Shown in pieces: positions 1 through 6,790 of a stretch of 25,454 nt of DNA. The stretch lies in the NCBI GenBank assembly GCA_035546975.1, contig DASZVS010000012.1, positions 1 to 25,454 of the forward strand, written 5' to 3'. The position numbers and the translations under genes are program-made. How positions within the stretch are numbered: position 1 is the first letter of the stretch; each line of letters begins with the position of its first letter. The DNA comes from JARIHC01 sp035546975 (GTDB lineage Bacteria; Patescibacteriota; Saccharimonadia; Saccharimonadales; UBA4665). The notes under the pieces were generated by a model. The model was not told where the DNA came from, did no database searches, and saw only the letters and a program-made list of their open reading frames with translations.

Positions 1-2
1 CC

Positions 3-560
3 ACTAATGATAGCGCCCAAAAGCAAGCGTTGCAGACCCAGCTAAAAGGTGAGGGTGAATTCGCCATCACCTCCACCTTCAGCTCCGGTACCCCGAACGT
101 TACCCAGAGCGCCCAGGTCGGCGATGTCGCCAATAACGTCACTGTTACCGAAGTTGTTACATACTCCATGTTCGGCGCCAAAGAAAAAGACCTCAATATC
201 ATCGTGGACGCCGCAGTCAAAAACCAGGTTGACACCTCTAAGCAGACTATTCTGAGCAGAGGTCTGGACACTGCCTCATTCAGCGTTAATAGCAGCACCG
301 CCAATAGCGCCCAGCTGACTATGCAGACTGTTGCGGAAGTAGGCCCTGACCTGAACGTAGCTTCTATTAAGCAGCAGTCACTTGGCAAAAAACCGGCCGA
401 TGTTAAGAAGCAGCTGCAGAGCAATCCCGACGTTACTGATGTTAACGTAAAGCTCAGCCCATTCTGGGTCGGTTCGGTACCGAAGAAAGCCAGTAAAGTT
501 ACCGTAACAATCGCCAAGCCCACAACTACCGCGAGTAGCAATAATGCCAATAACCCCTGA
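3..560 (+). CDS. Baseplate J-like protein, C-terminal part (partial)
   Basis: The frame is open from the left edge, so the N-terminus lies outside the window and about 185 residues are visible. The visible part is a secreted-looking beta-rich sequence full of Thr, Ser, Asn and Val. It has a C-terminal segment of the form 'LGKKPADVKKQL...VNVKLSPFWV...PKKASKVTV' and then a low-complexity Thr/Ser/Asn tail. From memory, this 'SPFWV..VPKKASK' ending occurs in Patescibacteria proteins annotated as baseplate J/gp47-like; that assignment is family recall, not something I could test. No catalytic motif is visible. The last 17 bases overlap ruvX, so the two are probably co-transcribed. The true role is uncertain: envelope assembly, pilus or an injection-like structure are all possible. 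Confidence 0.5.
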   Translation, partial: TNDSAQKQALQTQLKGEGEFAITSTFSSGTPNVTQSAQVGDVANNVTVTEVVTYSMFGAKEKDLNIIVDAAVKNQVDTSKQTILSRGLDTASFSVNSSTANSAQLTMQTVAEVGPDLNVASIKQQSLGKKPADVKKQLQSNPDVTDVNVKLSPFWVGSVPKKASKVTVTIAKPTTTASSNNANNP

Positions 561-975
561 GCCTGAAGCTGTAATAGCCCTCGATGTCGGGGATAAACGG
601 GTAGGGGTAGCAACTGCTTCTATGGCGGCGCGCCTCCCCCGCCCGCTCGCTACATTGGATCGCGGCGACGGCTTTCTTGCGGAGCTGCAGCGATTACTTG
701 AAGCCGAATCTGCCGGTGCCATTATCGTCGGCTTGCCGCGTGGCCTCGAAGGCCAGCCTACCGAGCAAACCGCCCGCACCGAAGCCTTCATAACGCAGCT
801 TAAAGAGGCGGTCGACATGCCCATATATACCCAGGACGAAGCACTTACCTCGCAAAAAGCCGAAGCGGAACTGGATGCGCGCGGTACTCCGTACAACCGC
901 GGCGACATCGATGCATTGGCGGCCACCTATATCCTCGAAGACTTCTTAGCAGGTTATAATAGGGAGAGTTCTTAA
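544..975 (+). CDS. ruvX: Putative Holliday junction resolvase RuvX/YqgF
   Basis: This 143-residue protein has the RNase H-like fold signature of the RuvX/YqgF family and the usual length (about 135-150). Visible motifs are 'ALDVGDKRVGVA' near residue 12 with the first catalytic Asp (D14), 'IIVGLPRGLEG' near residue 60, 'DEALTSQKAE' near residue 98, and 'GDIDALAATYIL' near residue 121 with the last acidic residue. Family members resolve four-way DNA junctions and/or process the 5' end of pre-16S rRNA; the sequence alone does not say which. The start overlaps the end of the preceding gene by 17 bases. mltG follows after only 7 bases, but a consensus -10 box inside the end of ruvX suggests that mltG also has its own promoter. 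Confidence 0.92.
   Translation: MPITPEPEAVIALDVGDKRVGVATASMAARLPRPLATLDRGDGFLAELQRLLEAESAGAIIVGLPRGLEGQPTEQTARTEAFITQLKEAVDMPIYTQDEALTSQKAEAELDARGTPYNRGDIDALAATYILEDFLAGYNRESS
955..960 (+). promoter_or_regulatory. -10 box for mltG
   Basis: A perfect TATAAT lies inside the end of ruvX, 22 bases before the mltG ATG, giving a predicted transcript start near 967 and a leader of about 15 bases. No convincing -35 box was found. GGGAG at 962-966 is too far from the ATG to be a normal ribosome binding site. Confidence 0.45.
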
Positions 976-982
976 AAACCCT

Positions 983-2047
983 ATGACATCAAGCTACCAG
1001 CATCACAAACGGCGACACAGGATGCCCCATCGGGTCTGGTTTATCCTGGGCGGGCTCGTAATCCTTTTTATCCTCGGTACACTGTTTGTTAATCATCTCT
1101 ATCATAATGACCTGCAGCCGGTTAGTACCAGCCAGCAAACACAAATTTTTACGGTGAATAGCGGGGATTCGGTTAAAGATATCGCCAGTAATCTCGAAAA
1201 AGCCCATCTTATCCGTAGCGCCTGGGCGATGCAGCTCTATATTCACAGCAAAGAATCAACAAGTACGATGAAAGCCGGTACCTATGCGATTTCGCCGAGC
1301 CAAAGTGTTCAGTCTATCGTAAATGTTCTTACGGAAGGAGCGGTGAAGACAAATCTGGTAACAATTGTGCCTGGCATGCGCATTGACCAGGTCCGGTCCA
1401 GGCTTATCAATGACGGCTTCAGCCCTTCGGCCGTAGATGAAGCTTTGGATAATTCCGCCCAGTATAGCGACCTGCCGGTTATGGCATTTAAGCCCACTAG
1501 TGTTAATACGCTAGAAGGGCTCTTGTGGCCGGATTCTTTCCAAAAGGATGATACCACCGTGCCCTCAACTATTATCCGCGAATCGCTGCAAGAAATGGGC
1601 CAAAAGCTTACGCCATCTGTCCAGGCTGCTTTTGCCGGCGAAGGCTTAACGACGTATCAGGGCGTGACGCTGGCTTCCATGGTTGAACAAGAGGTGGGAA
1701 GCGGCAAACAATCAGACCAGACCCAGGTCGCCCAGGTGTTCTTAAGCCGCTTAAAGTCCAACTCGACGCTCGGATCTGACGTTACGGCCCGCTATGGGGC
1801 GATTATTGCCGGCAAGGCACCAAGCCTCTCCTATGATTCTCCGTATAACACCTTGATTCACCCCGGCCTGCCGCCTACGCCTATCAGTACTATTAGCAAT
1901 AATTCACTATATGCGGCCACCCATCCGGCGGCCACCAACTGGTTGTACTTTGTAACCGGTGATAACGGCAACACATACTTCTCAACGAACCTGCAAGACC
2001 ACCAGACCCAAACCCAGCAGTATTGCCACAAGCTTTGCGGCCAATAA
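983..2047 (+). CDS. mltG: Endolytic murein transglycosylase MltG
   Basis: A 354-residue membrane-anchored protein that cuts nascent glycan strands to terminate peptidoglycan polymerisation. A basic N-terminus (residues 1-17, His/Arg/Lys-rich) precedes one membrane segment at about 18-36. A LysM-like subdomain follows near residues 53-90 ('IFTVNSGDSVKDIAS'). The catalytic YceG-type domain carries 'LASMVEQEVGS' with E235/E237 as the family's catalytic glutamate region, followed by 'LSYDSPYNT', 'GLPPTPIS' and 'AATHPAATNWLYFV'. The C-terminus ends in a Gln/Thr-rich tail with 'QQYCHKLCGQ', two cysteines that could form a disulfide outside the membrane. Length and domain order match the family. An internal Met at 1022 would also keep the membrane segment; ATG 983 is preferred because it keeps the basic cytoplasmic tail. 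Confidence 0.95.
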   Translation: MTSSYQHHKRRHRMPHRVWFILGGLVILFILGTLFVNHLYHNDLQPVSTSQQTQIFTVNSGDSVKDIASNLEKAHLIRSAWAMQLYIHSKESTSTMKAGTYAISPSQSVQSIVNVLTEGAVKTNLVTIVPGMRIDQVRSRLINDGFSPSAVDEALDNSAQYSDLPVMAFKPTSVNTLEGLLWPDSFQKDDTTVPSTIIRESLQEMGQKLTPSVQAAFAGEGLTTYQGVTLASMVEQEVGSGKQSDQTQVAQVFLSRLKSNSTLGSDVTARYGAIIAGKAPSLSYDSPYNTLIHPGLPPTPISTISNNSLYAATHPAATNWLYFVTGDNGNTYFSTNLQDHQTQTQQYCHKLCGQ

Positions 2048-2093
2048 GCCTTATTTACATTTTAATAACAGGGGTGGCATAAGCATAAAGGAC

Positions 2094-2121
2094 TTGCATG
2101 GGGCGCTGTTTTTGCTATAAT
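2094..2121 (+). promoter_or_regulatory. Sigma70-type promoter of the LysM-CHAP gene
   Basis: TTGCAT at 2094-2099 (-35), a 16-base spacer, and a perfect TATAAT at 2116-2121. The predicted transcript start is near 2128, right where the first stem of the leader begins. It is one of the clearest promoters in the window. Confidence 0.75.
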
Positions 2122-2125
2122 GGAC

Positions 2126-2286
2126 GGGTAACTTTAACAGGGGAGTTCTATCTGTTATACCCCGGTAAGGTTACCCCTAGGATGCGGCAATTTTTTGAGG
2201 TCAGGCTTTTTCGGCTGCCTTTGGTCAATTAAACGTCTATCCAGGGTAAGGCGCCTTGTAAGCGCACGGAGCTTGTATTAGTACAA
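2126..2286 (+). promoter_or_regulatory. Structured 5' leader, candidate riboswitch or thermosensor
   Basis: About 150 untranslated bases precede the LysM-CHAP gene, while most genes here have almost no leader. An outer stem GGGTAAC (2126-2132) pairs with GTTACCC (2170-2176). Inside it AACAG (2136-2140) pairs with CTGTT (2152-2156), and GGG in that loop (2141-2143) can pair with CCCC (2160-2163), giving a pseudoknot. A second arm pairs TTGA/TCAA (2195-2198/2225-2228) and AGGC/GCCT. A third hairpin TTGTA-ttag-TACAA (2273-2286) covers the proposed start codon. I compared it by eye with ydaO (c-di-AMP), yybP-ykoY, fluoride and ZTP riboswitches and saw no match to their conserved cores. Class unknown. 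This fills the 229-base gap after mltG. Confidence 0.45.
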
Positions 2287-3443
2287 ACCCCTATTCATCA
2301 ATAGCATCTCGTTTAGCTGTACCGAAATCTGTTTCCGGTTCGGCTAAAACCCATCAGCTCAAATCACAGTTACGCCGCCCGGCACGGGCACGCGCCGGTT
2401 TCTGGCGCCGTCCAGCGGTTATCGCTATCAATGCCGCTATTCTCCTTGTGGTTGCTTCCGTCGTGGTTTACAGCCAGCATACTACAGCCTCGTCGGGTGA
2501 TCCGGCACCGCTCAGCAGCGCCAGCGCTGCTTCCAGCGACACTGCCAACCCGCTTGACCAGCTGTCATCGGCAGATATAGCCCAAACAGTAGCTCAGGTA
2601 AATAACCTTCCCGAAACTACCGCTGTGGCCAACCAGGCGCAGTCGCAAGCCGCCGATATCGCTATGGCGTCGACAGATAACGATGTTATTTCCAAGCCGC
2701 AGGTAGTGGCTACTTCGCTGAAGTCAAAATCAGATATACAGACATACGTAACCCAGGCTGGCGATACTGTTTCCGCCTTGGCTGCCAAGTTTGGGGTTAC
2801 CTCTGACAGCATTAGGTGGTCCAACAGCCTATCGGCATCTGACGCCTTAAATCCTGGCACGACGTTGGTAATCCCGCCGGTTAACGGCGTGGTTTATACC
2901 ATTAAGCCGGGCGATACCGCTGCCAGTCTGGCGGTTCAGTTCGGTGCCAGCGAAGATCAAATAATCGCTTATAACGATGCCGAGATCGGTGGCCTTACTC
3001 CTGGCGAGCAGATTATCATACCGAATGCTGCGCACAATAACGCTGGCGCTACCGCAGCGTCTGTTGCTAGTTCATCTGGCGTTTCTAACGGCGCGGGCTT
3101 TTTGTGGGGCAGCGGCCCGATCTACGGCTATAACGGCTACGACTACGGCTACTGTACTTGGTATGTTGCCACGCAGCTTCCTGTACCTGCAAACTGGGGT
3201 AATGCCAGTACGTGGGCATATTACGCTGCTTTGAGCGGCTGGAACGTTAGCACTATGCCAAGCGTCGGTTCCATTGCCCAAACTGCTAATGCAGCAGGTG
3301 GAGAAGGCCACGTGGCCATAGTAACCGGCGTAAACCCCGATGGAACGATCAATATACGCGATATGAACGGTTTGGCTGGATGGGGCCGGGTTGGATATGG
3401 GACAGTGTCTGCTTCCCACTTCCAGCATTTCATTAGCAGGTAG
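2277..3443 (+). CDS. LysM-LysM-CHAP cell-wall hydrolase, apparent AUU start
   Basis: The protein begins with a basic cytoplasmic segment (Arg-rich, about residues 30-48) and a membrane segment near 48-66 ('AVIAINAAILLVVASVVVY'). A Ser/Ala/Gln linker follows, then two LysM peptidoglycan-binding repeats ('VTQAGDTVSALAAKF' and 'YTIKPGDTAASLAVQF'), and a C-terminal CHAP amidase/endopeptidase domain with Cys in 'YGYCTWYV' (C293) and His in 'GEGHVAIV' (H345). It should sit outside the membrane and cut peptide bonds in peptidoglycan. The first ordinary start codon in frame is GTG 2448, which would cut the membrane segment in half. The frame is open back to a stop at 2259-2261 and contains no ATG, GTG or TTG, so I place the start at ATT 2277, five bases after GGAG (2268-2271). 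Domains are certain, the start is an inference. Confidence 0.85.
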   Translation: MSTNPYSSIASRLAVPKSVSGSAKTHQLKSQLRRPARARAGFWRRPAVIAINAAILLVVASVVVYSQHTTASSGDPAPLSSASAASSDTANPLDQLSSADIAQTVAQVNNLPETTAVANQAQSQAADIAMASTDNDVISKPQVVATSLKSKSDIQTYVTQAGDTVSALAAKFGVTSDSIRWSNSLSASDALNPGTTLVIPPVNGVVYTIKPGDTAASLAVQFGASEDQIIAYNDAEIGGLTPGEQIIIPNAAHNNAGATAASVASSSGVSNGAGFLWGSGPIYGYNGYDYGYCTWYVATQLPVPANWGNASTWAYYAALSGWNVSTMPSVGSIAQTANAAGGEGHVAIVTGVNPDGTINIRDMNGLAGWGRVGYGTVSASHFQHFISR

Positions 3444-3564
3444 GCTTTTGGTCTTGGTGTATTTTGGGCGTAAACCTGTGCTTCTCATTTCGGCGTACGT
3501 AAAAAGTACGCCTGCATTCCGATGCTCGGTTTCCATCCCAAACTTCACTCAAGCCTAAAAGCCT
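3442..3564 (+). repeat. Long imperfect inverted repeat (123 bases)
   Basis: The arms 3442-3498 and 3506-3564 are imperfect reverse complements, about 70% by eye. The outer ends are AGGCTTTT / AAAAGCCT, the middle shares TTTGGG and AAACC blocks, and the tip is a perfect 7-base stem GGCGTAC / GTACGCC around a 7-base loop (3499-3505). It starts inside the stop codon of the LysM-CHAP gene and ends 50 bases before obg. There is no T-run, so it is not an ordinary intrinsic terminator. It may be a degenerate palindromic/MITE-like element or a folded 3' UTR. Confidence 0.6.
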
Positions 3565-3614
3565 CTCACCTCTGGCTAAGTGTTGAAAAAAACGTTAATC
3601 TATATAGGTATATT

Positions 3615-4898
3615 ATGAGTTTTGTTGATAAAGTTACGATTACGGTGCTGGCCGGCAAAGGCGGCGATGGCAAGCTTAGCTTTCGCCATGAAAAATATAT
3701 CGCCAAAGGTGGCCCTGACGGGGGCGACGGCGGTAATGGCGGCGACGTTGTACTAGTGGCCAGCAGGAATAGGAACACGCTATCTGCTTTCCGGCATCAA
3801 AAAGAGCTGAAGGCTATGGACGGCCGCTCGGGAGAAAGCAGTCGTAAGCATGGGCGGAGTGCGCCGCCCATGCTTGTAGATGTGCCAGTAGGCACTATGG
3901 CAACCACTCTAGGCGGTACTGTCGTAGCCGATTTGACGGAAGATGGCCAAATGGCGGTAGTAGCGAAAGGGGGACGGGGTGGTTTCGGGAATGCGCACTT
4001 TGTGTCATCCCGCCGCCAAGCACCAAAGTTTGCCGAAAAAGGGGAGCCTGGCGAAGTTGTGGAGCTACAGCTTGAGCTTAAAATGATTGCCGATATTGGT
4101 CTGGTGGGATTGCCGAACGCCGGTAAATCTACATTACTTAGCAAGTTAAGTAATGCCCGGCCAGAGATCGCGGACTATCCTTTTACTACGCTTTCGCCTA
4201 ATCTCGGCGTCGTGGACGTTGATAAAGATACGAGCGTCCTTATGGCAGATATTCCCGGATTGATTGAGGGTGCCGCGGCCGGCAAGGGGTTGGGCCATGA
4301 TTTCTTAAGGCACATTGAACGTACTGCCGTTATACTGCACTTAATTGACGCCTACACCGAAGACGTTGCTGGCGTATACCAAACCGTGCGGGCGGAGCTG
4401 GAGGCATACCAGCCGGAGCTTATAAAACGGCCTGAAATCATTGCCCTCACTAAAGTCGAGGGACTTGATAATGAAATTATCGATGATCTTATGGCGCAGC
4501 TGCAACGGGTCACCGAAAAACAGACGCCTATCTATGCTATTTCTGCTCATTCTGGCGAAGGCTTGCCCGGGTTGCTGTTTGCGATTAAAAAAGCAGTCCA
4601 TGCGGTCCGGAATGCCCCGAAAGAAGAGCACGAGGAAGATCTGGGTGTTCCGGTGCTTCGTTTGGCCGATACTGCGGATGAATGGCACGTTCAAAAACGC
4701 GGCGCGGCTTTTATTATTACGGGGCAAAAAATAGAGCAGTTTGCGCGCCGGACCGACTTTGAGAATGACCAGGGCGTGCAGCGTTTACGCGATATTATGC
4801 GTCGCCAAGGTATCCTCCATGAACTTACCCGCCAAGGCATTGAGCCCGGCCAAACTATCCAGGTCGGCGATAGCGAGGCGCGCAGCTTCAAGTATTAG
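3615..4898 (+). CDS. obg: Obg/CgtA family GTPase
   Basis: A 427-residue ribosome-associated GTPase involved in 50S maturation and growth control. The N-terminal glycine-rich Obg fold starts at 'MSFVDKVTITVLAGKGGDG'. The G domain has G1 'GLPNAGKST' at 165-173, a G2 Thr in 'YPFTTLSPNLG', and G3 'DIPGLIEGA' near 212. G4 appears as 'ALTKVE' (TKVE in place of the common NKxD). The C-terminal OCT domain spans about 350-427 ('GQKIEQFARRTDF...'). The start is ATG 3615 because family members begin 'FVD.V.I.V.AG.GG' within a few residues; 31 upstream codons that stay open from 3522 are rejected. AGGT at 3607-3610 could serve as a weak ribosome binding site, or TATAGG at 3603-3608 as a -10 box with almost no leader. 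Confidence 0.95.
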   Translation: MSFVDKVTITVLAGKGGDGKLSFRHEKYIAKGGPDGGDGGNGGDVVLVASRNRNTLSAFRHQKELKAMDGRSGESSRKHGRSAPPMLVDVPVGTMATTLGGTVVADLTEDGQMAVVAKGGRGGFGNAHFVSSRRQAPKFAEKGEPGEVVELQLELKMIADIGLVGLPNAGKSTLLSKLSNARPEIADYPFTTLSPNLGVVDVDKDTSVLMADIPGLIEGAAAGKGLGHDFLRHIERTAVILHLIDAYTEDVAGVYQTVRAELEAYQPELIKRPEIIALTKVEGLDNEIIDDLMAQLQRVTEKQTPIYAISAHSGEGLPGLLFAIKKAVHAVRNAPKEEHEEDLGVPVLRLADTADEWHVQKRGAAFIITGQKIEQFARRTDFENDQGVQRLRDIMRRQGILHELTRQGIEPGQTIQVGDSEARSFKY

Positions 4899-4940
4899 AA
4901 TTCTTCCAATGCATGATGGCTGCTACACTGGTAGCTGGTT

Positions 4941-6392
4941 ATGAGTGCTAGTTTCTTCTTTTACGATCTTGAAACCTCGGGTTTTAGCCCGCGGTCCGCC
5001 CGCATCATGCAATTTGGCGGCCAGCGGACAGATATAAACCTAAAGCCTATAGACGAGTCGGTGAATATTCTTATCAAGTTAACGCCGGATACGTTGCCCT
5101 CGCCAGACGCCATTATGATAACCGGTATTACGCCGCAGCAAACGCTGGCCGATGGCGTGACGGAAGCCGAATTTCTGAAATTTTTCTATAAAGAAATCGT
5201 CCGTCCCGAAACCATCTTTGTGGGCTTTAACAGTATCCGGTTTGATGATGAGTTTATGCGGTTCTTGCTGTACCGGAATTTTTACGACCCGTATGAGTGG
5301 CAGTGGAAGGATAAGTGCTCCCGCTGGGATCTGTTGGATGCGGTTCGCATGACACGGGCTCTCAGGCCAGACGGTATTACCTGGCCGTTTGCACCGGATG
5401 GCAAACCGGCTAACCGCCTGGAATTTCTCACCTCTGTGAACAAGTTGTCCCACAGCGATGCCCACGATGCTTTGAGTGATGTTCTAGCTACCATCGAGGT
5501 TGCCAAGCTGGTTCAGAAAAAACAACCTGATCTTTTCAAGTGGTTGCTCGATATCCGCAGCAAAAAGAAAGTTGCTGAATTGGTAGAAAGCGGCGACCCA
5601 TTTGTTTATACAACGGGCAAATACTCCAGTGAATTCCTGCACACCTCGGCGGCTGTATTGCTCGCTAAGCGGCCGAAAGACGAAGCATTGGTGTATGATC
5701 TTCGTTTTGATCCGGAGCCATTTGCCAAAATGAATGTAGACGAGCTGGAGGCAGCCTGGCAATACACCAAAGATCCGGATGCTGTGCGTTTGCCTATTAA
5801 GACCTTGAAGTATAACCGTTGCCCCGCGGTAGCGCCGCTTGGGGTTATGAAAGATAAACCGTCCCAGGAGCGAATCAAGCTTGATATGGCCACCGTGGAG
5901 AAGCATGCAGCCGCATTCAAAAAATATCGCAGCGAATTGGCAGAGAAAATGCTGGAAGTCGTAGCGCGCCGGGATACGGCGCGTGAACAAACTCAAATAA
6001 CATTGGAAGATAACCAGCTAACTGCCGACGAGCGTTTGTATGACGGTTTTGTAAGCGATGTTGATAAATCGGCAATGCGCGTTGTCCAGGCTGCCAATCC
6101 AGATGAGCTTTCCAGCTTTGCGGATAGTTTCAAAGATGGCCGCTTGCGGAGTTTGCTTCCGCTCTATAAGGCGCGGAATTTCCCCGGGTCCTTGACCCCG
6201 GAAGAGCGCGAGGCATGGGACGCTTTTTGTCATAAAAGATTACTGGCGGGCGGAGAAAATAGCTCATTGGCACGTTTCTTTAAGCGTCTTGAAGAACTAT
6301 CAAATGGCAAAATAACAGGGGAGCAGCAATACTTATTGGAAGAATTAAAATTGTACGGGGAGTCTATAGTCCCCGCAGATGCAAACGGCTAG
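4941..6392 (+). CDS. sbcB: Exodeoxyribonuclease I
   Basis: A 483-residue DEDDh exonuclease that degrades single-stranded DNA 3' to 5'; the length is close to E. coli ExoI (about 475). Exo I motif 'FFYDLETSGF' lies at residues 6-15, Exo II 'FVGFNSIRFDDEFMR' near 93-107, and Exo III 'HSDAHDALSDV' near 172-182 with catalytic His and Asp. The SH3-like and C-terminal helical regions follow ('YDLRFDPEPFAKM', 'KYNRCPAVAPLGV'), as in the full-length family. It starts 42 bases after obg. A TACACT -10-like box at 4924-4929 lies 11 bases before the ATG. Its last 29 bases overlap the convergent small membrane protein gene on the minus strand. Confidence 0.93.
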   Translation: MSASFFFYDLETSGFSPRSARIMQFGGQRTDINLKPIDESVNILIKLTPDTLPSPDAIMITGITPQQTLADGVTEAEFLKFFYKEIVRPETIFVGFNSIRFDDEFMRFLLYRNFYDPYEWQWKDKCSRWDLLDAVRMTRALRPDGITWPFAPDGKPANRLEFLTSVNKLSHSDAHDALSDVLATIEVAKLVQKKQPDLFKWLLDIRSKKKVAELVESGDPFVYTTGKYSSEFLHTSAAVLLAKRPKDEALVYDLRFDPEPFAKMNVDELEAAWQYTKDPDAVRLPIKTLKYNRCPAVAPLGVMKDKPSQERIKLDMATVEKHAAAFKKYRSELAEKMLEVVARRDTAREQTQITLEDNQLTADERLYDGFVSDVDKSAMRVVQAANPDELSSFADSFKDGRLRSLLPLYKARNFPGSLTPEEREAWDAFCHKRLLAGGENSSLARFFKRLEELSNGKITGEQQYLLEELKLYGESIVPADANG

Positions 6393-6585
6393 CATGCAGT
6401 GGTTTGCGCTGGCCGGGCTCTTCGATATCGTCGAATTGGTGCCACCAATTGCCGATGTGCTGGGTTACATACGGTTTGGTTTTGCGAAATGTAAGCAAGA
6501 ACGCAATCATGATAATAAGCCATGCCCAGAAACCGATTTGTATGTTTGTCCCGGGGATGAGCCCAAGGACCAAAAATGTGTACAT
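6364..6585 (-). CDS. Small membrane protein, 73 residues
   Basis: I do not recognise the family. The reading frame is supported by a perfect Shine-Dalgarno AAGGAGG (complement of 6591-6597) five bases before the ATG at 6585, and by a consensus promoter upstream. A longer version starting at GTG 6591 would begin inside that binding site and is rejected. The protein has a hydrophobic N-terminus with 'LIPGTNIQIGFWAWL' and a membrane segment at about 17-33, then 'FRKTKPYVTQHIGNWWHQFDD' and a short basic tail. That suggests a single-span (or hairpin) inner-membrane protein with a cytoplasmic tail rich in aromatic residues. Its 3' end overlaps sbcB by 29 bases on the opposite strand, so the tail is constrained by sbcB. 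Confidence 0.72.
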   Translation of the reverse strand: MYTFLVLGLIPGTNIQIGFWAWLIIMIAFLLTFRKTKPYVTQHIGNWWHQFDDIEEPGQRKPLHASRLHLRGL

Positions 6586-6649
6586 AACCACCTCCTTGTT
6601 ACATTGCTCCGGCCTATTTTGGACTGAAGTAGAAAATTGCTTTGCTTGA

Positions 6650-6677
6650 ATTATACATCTAATTGTATTTCTGTCAA
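6650..6677 (-). promoter_or_regulatory. Consensus sigma70 promoter for the small membrane protein
   Basis: Read on the minus strand: TTGACA (6677-6672), 16-base spacer, TATAAT (6655-6650), both hexamers perfect. The predicted start of transcription is near 6643, giving a leader of about 58 bases before ATG 6585. This is the only pair of perfect hexamers I found in the window and implies strong expression of a 73-residue protein. Confidence 0.8.
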
Positions 6678-6790
6678 GTATATTTTATTTACGCTTATGC
6701 TTGCAAAATGTAATAATTGGGCAAACAATACAGGATGTATTTGTACGTACTTGTGTATTCAAGAAAAACAGGAGAGAAGTCGGTGCGGGC

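Noticed and set aside
2048..2276. SRP RNA, RNase P RNA or tmRNA in the gap after mltG
   Set aside because: The conserved cores of these RNAs (for example GGAAGGAAGCAGC of SRP) are absent.
2126..2286. c-di-AMP (ydaO) riboswitch upstream of the LysM-CHAP gene
   Set aside because: The gene type fits, but I did not see the conserved CCCG.CAGCUAAC..CG..GGC-like core, so I left the class open.
3522..3614. Longer start for obg at 3522
   Set aside because: Obg proteins begin within a few residues of the FVD motif; the extra 31 residues overlap the inverted repeat and do not look coding.
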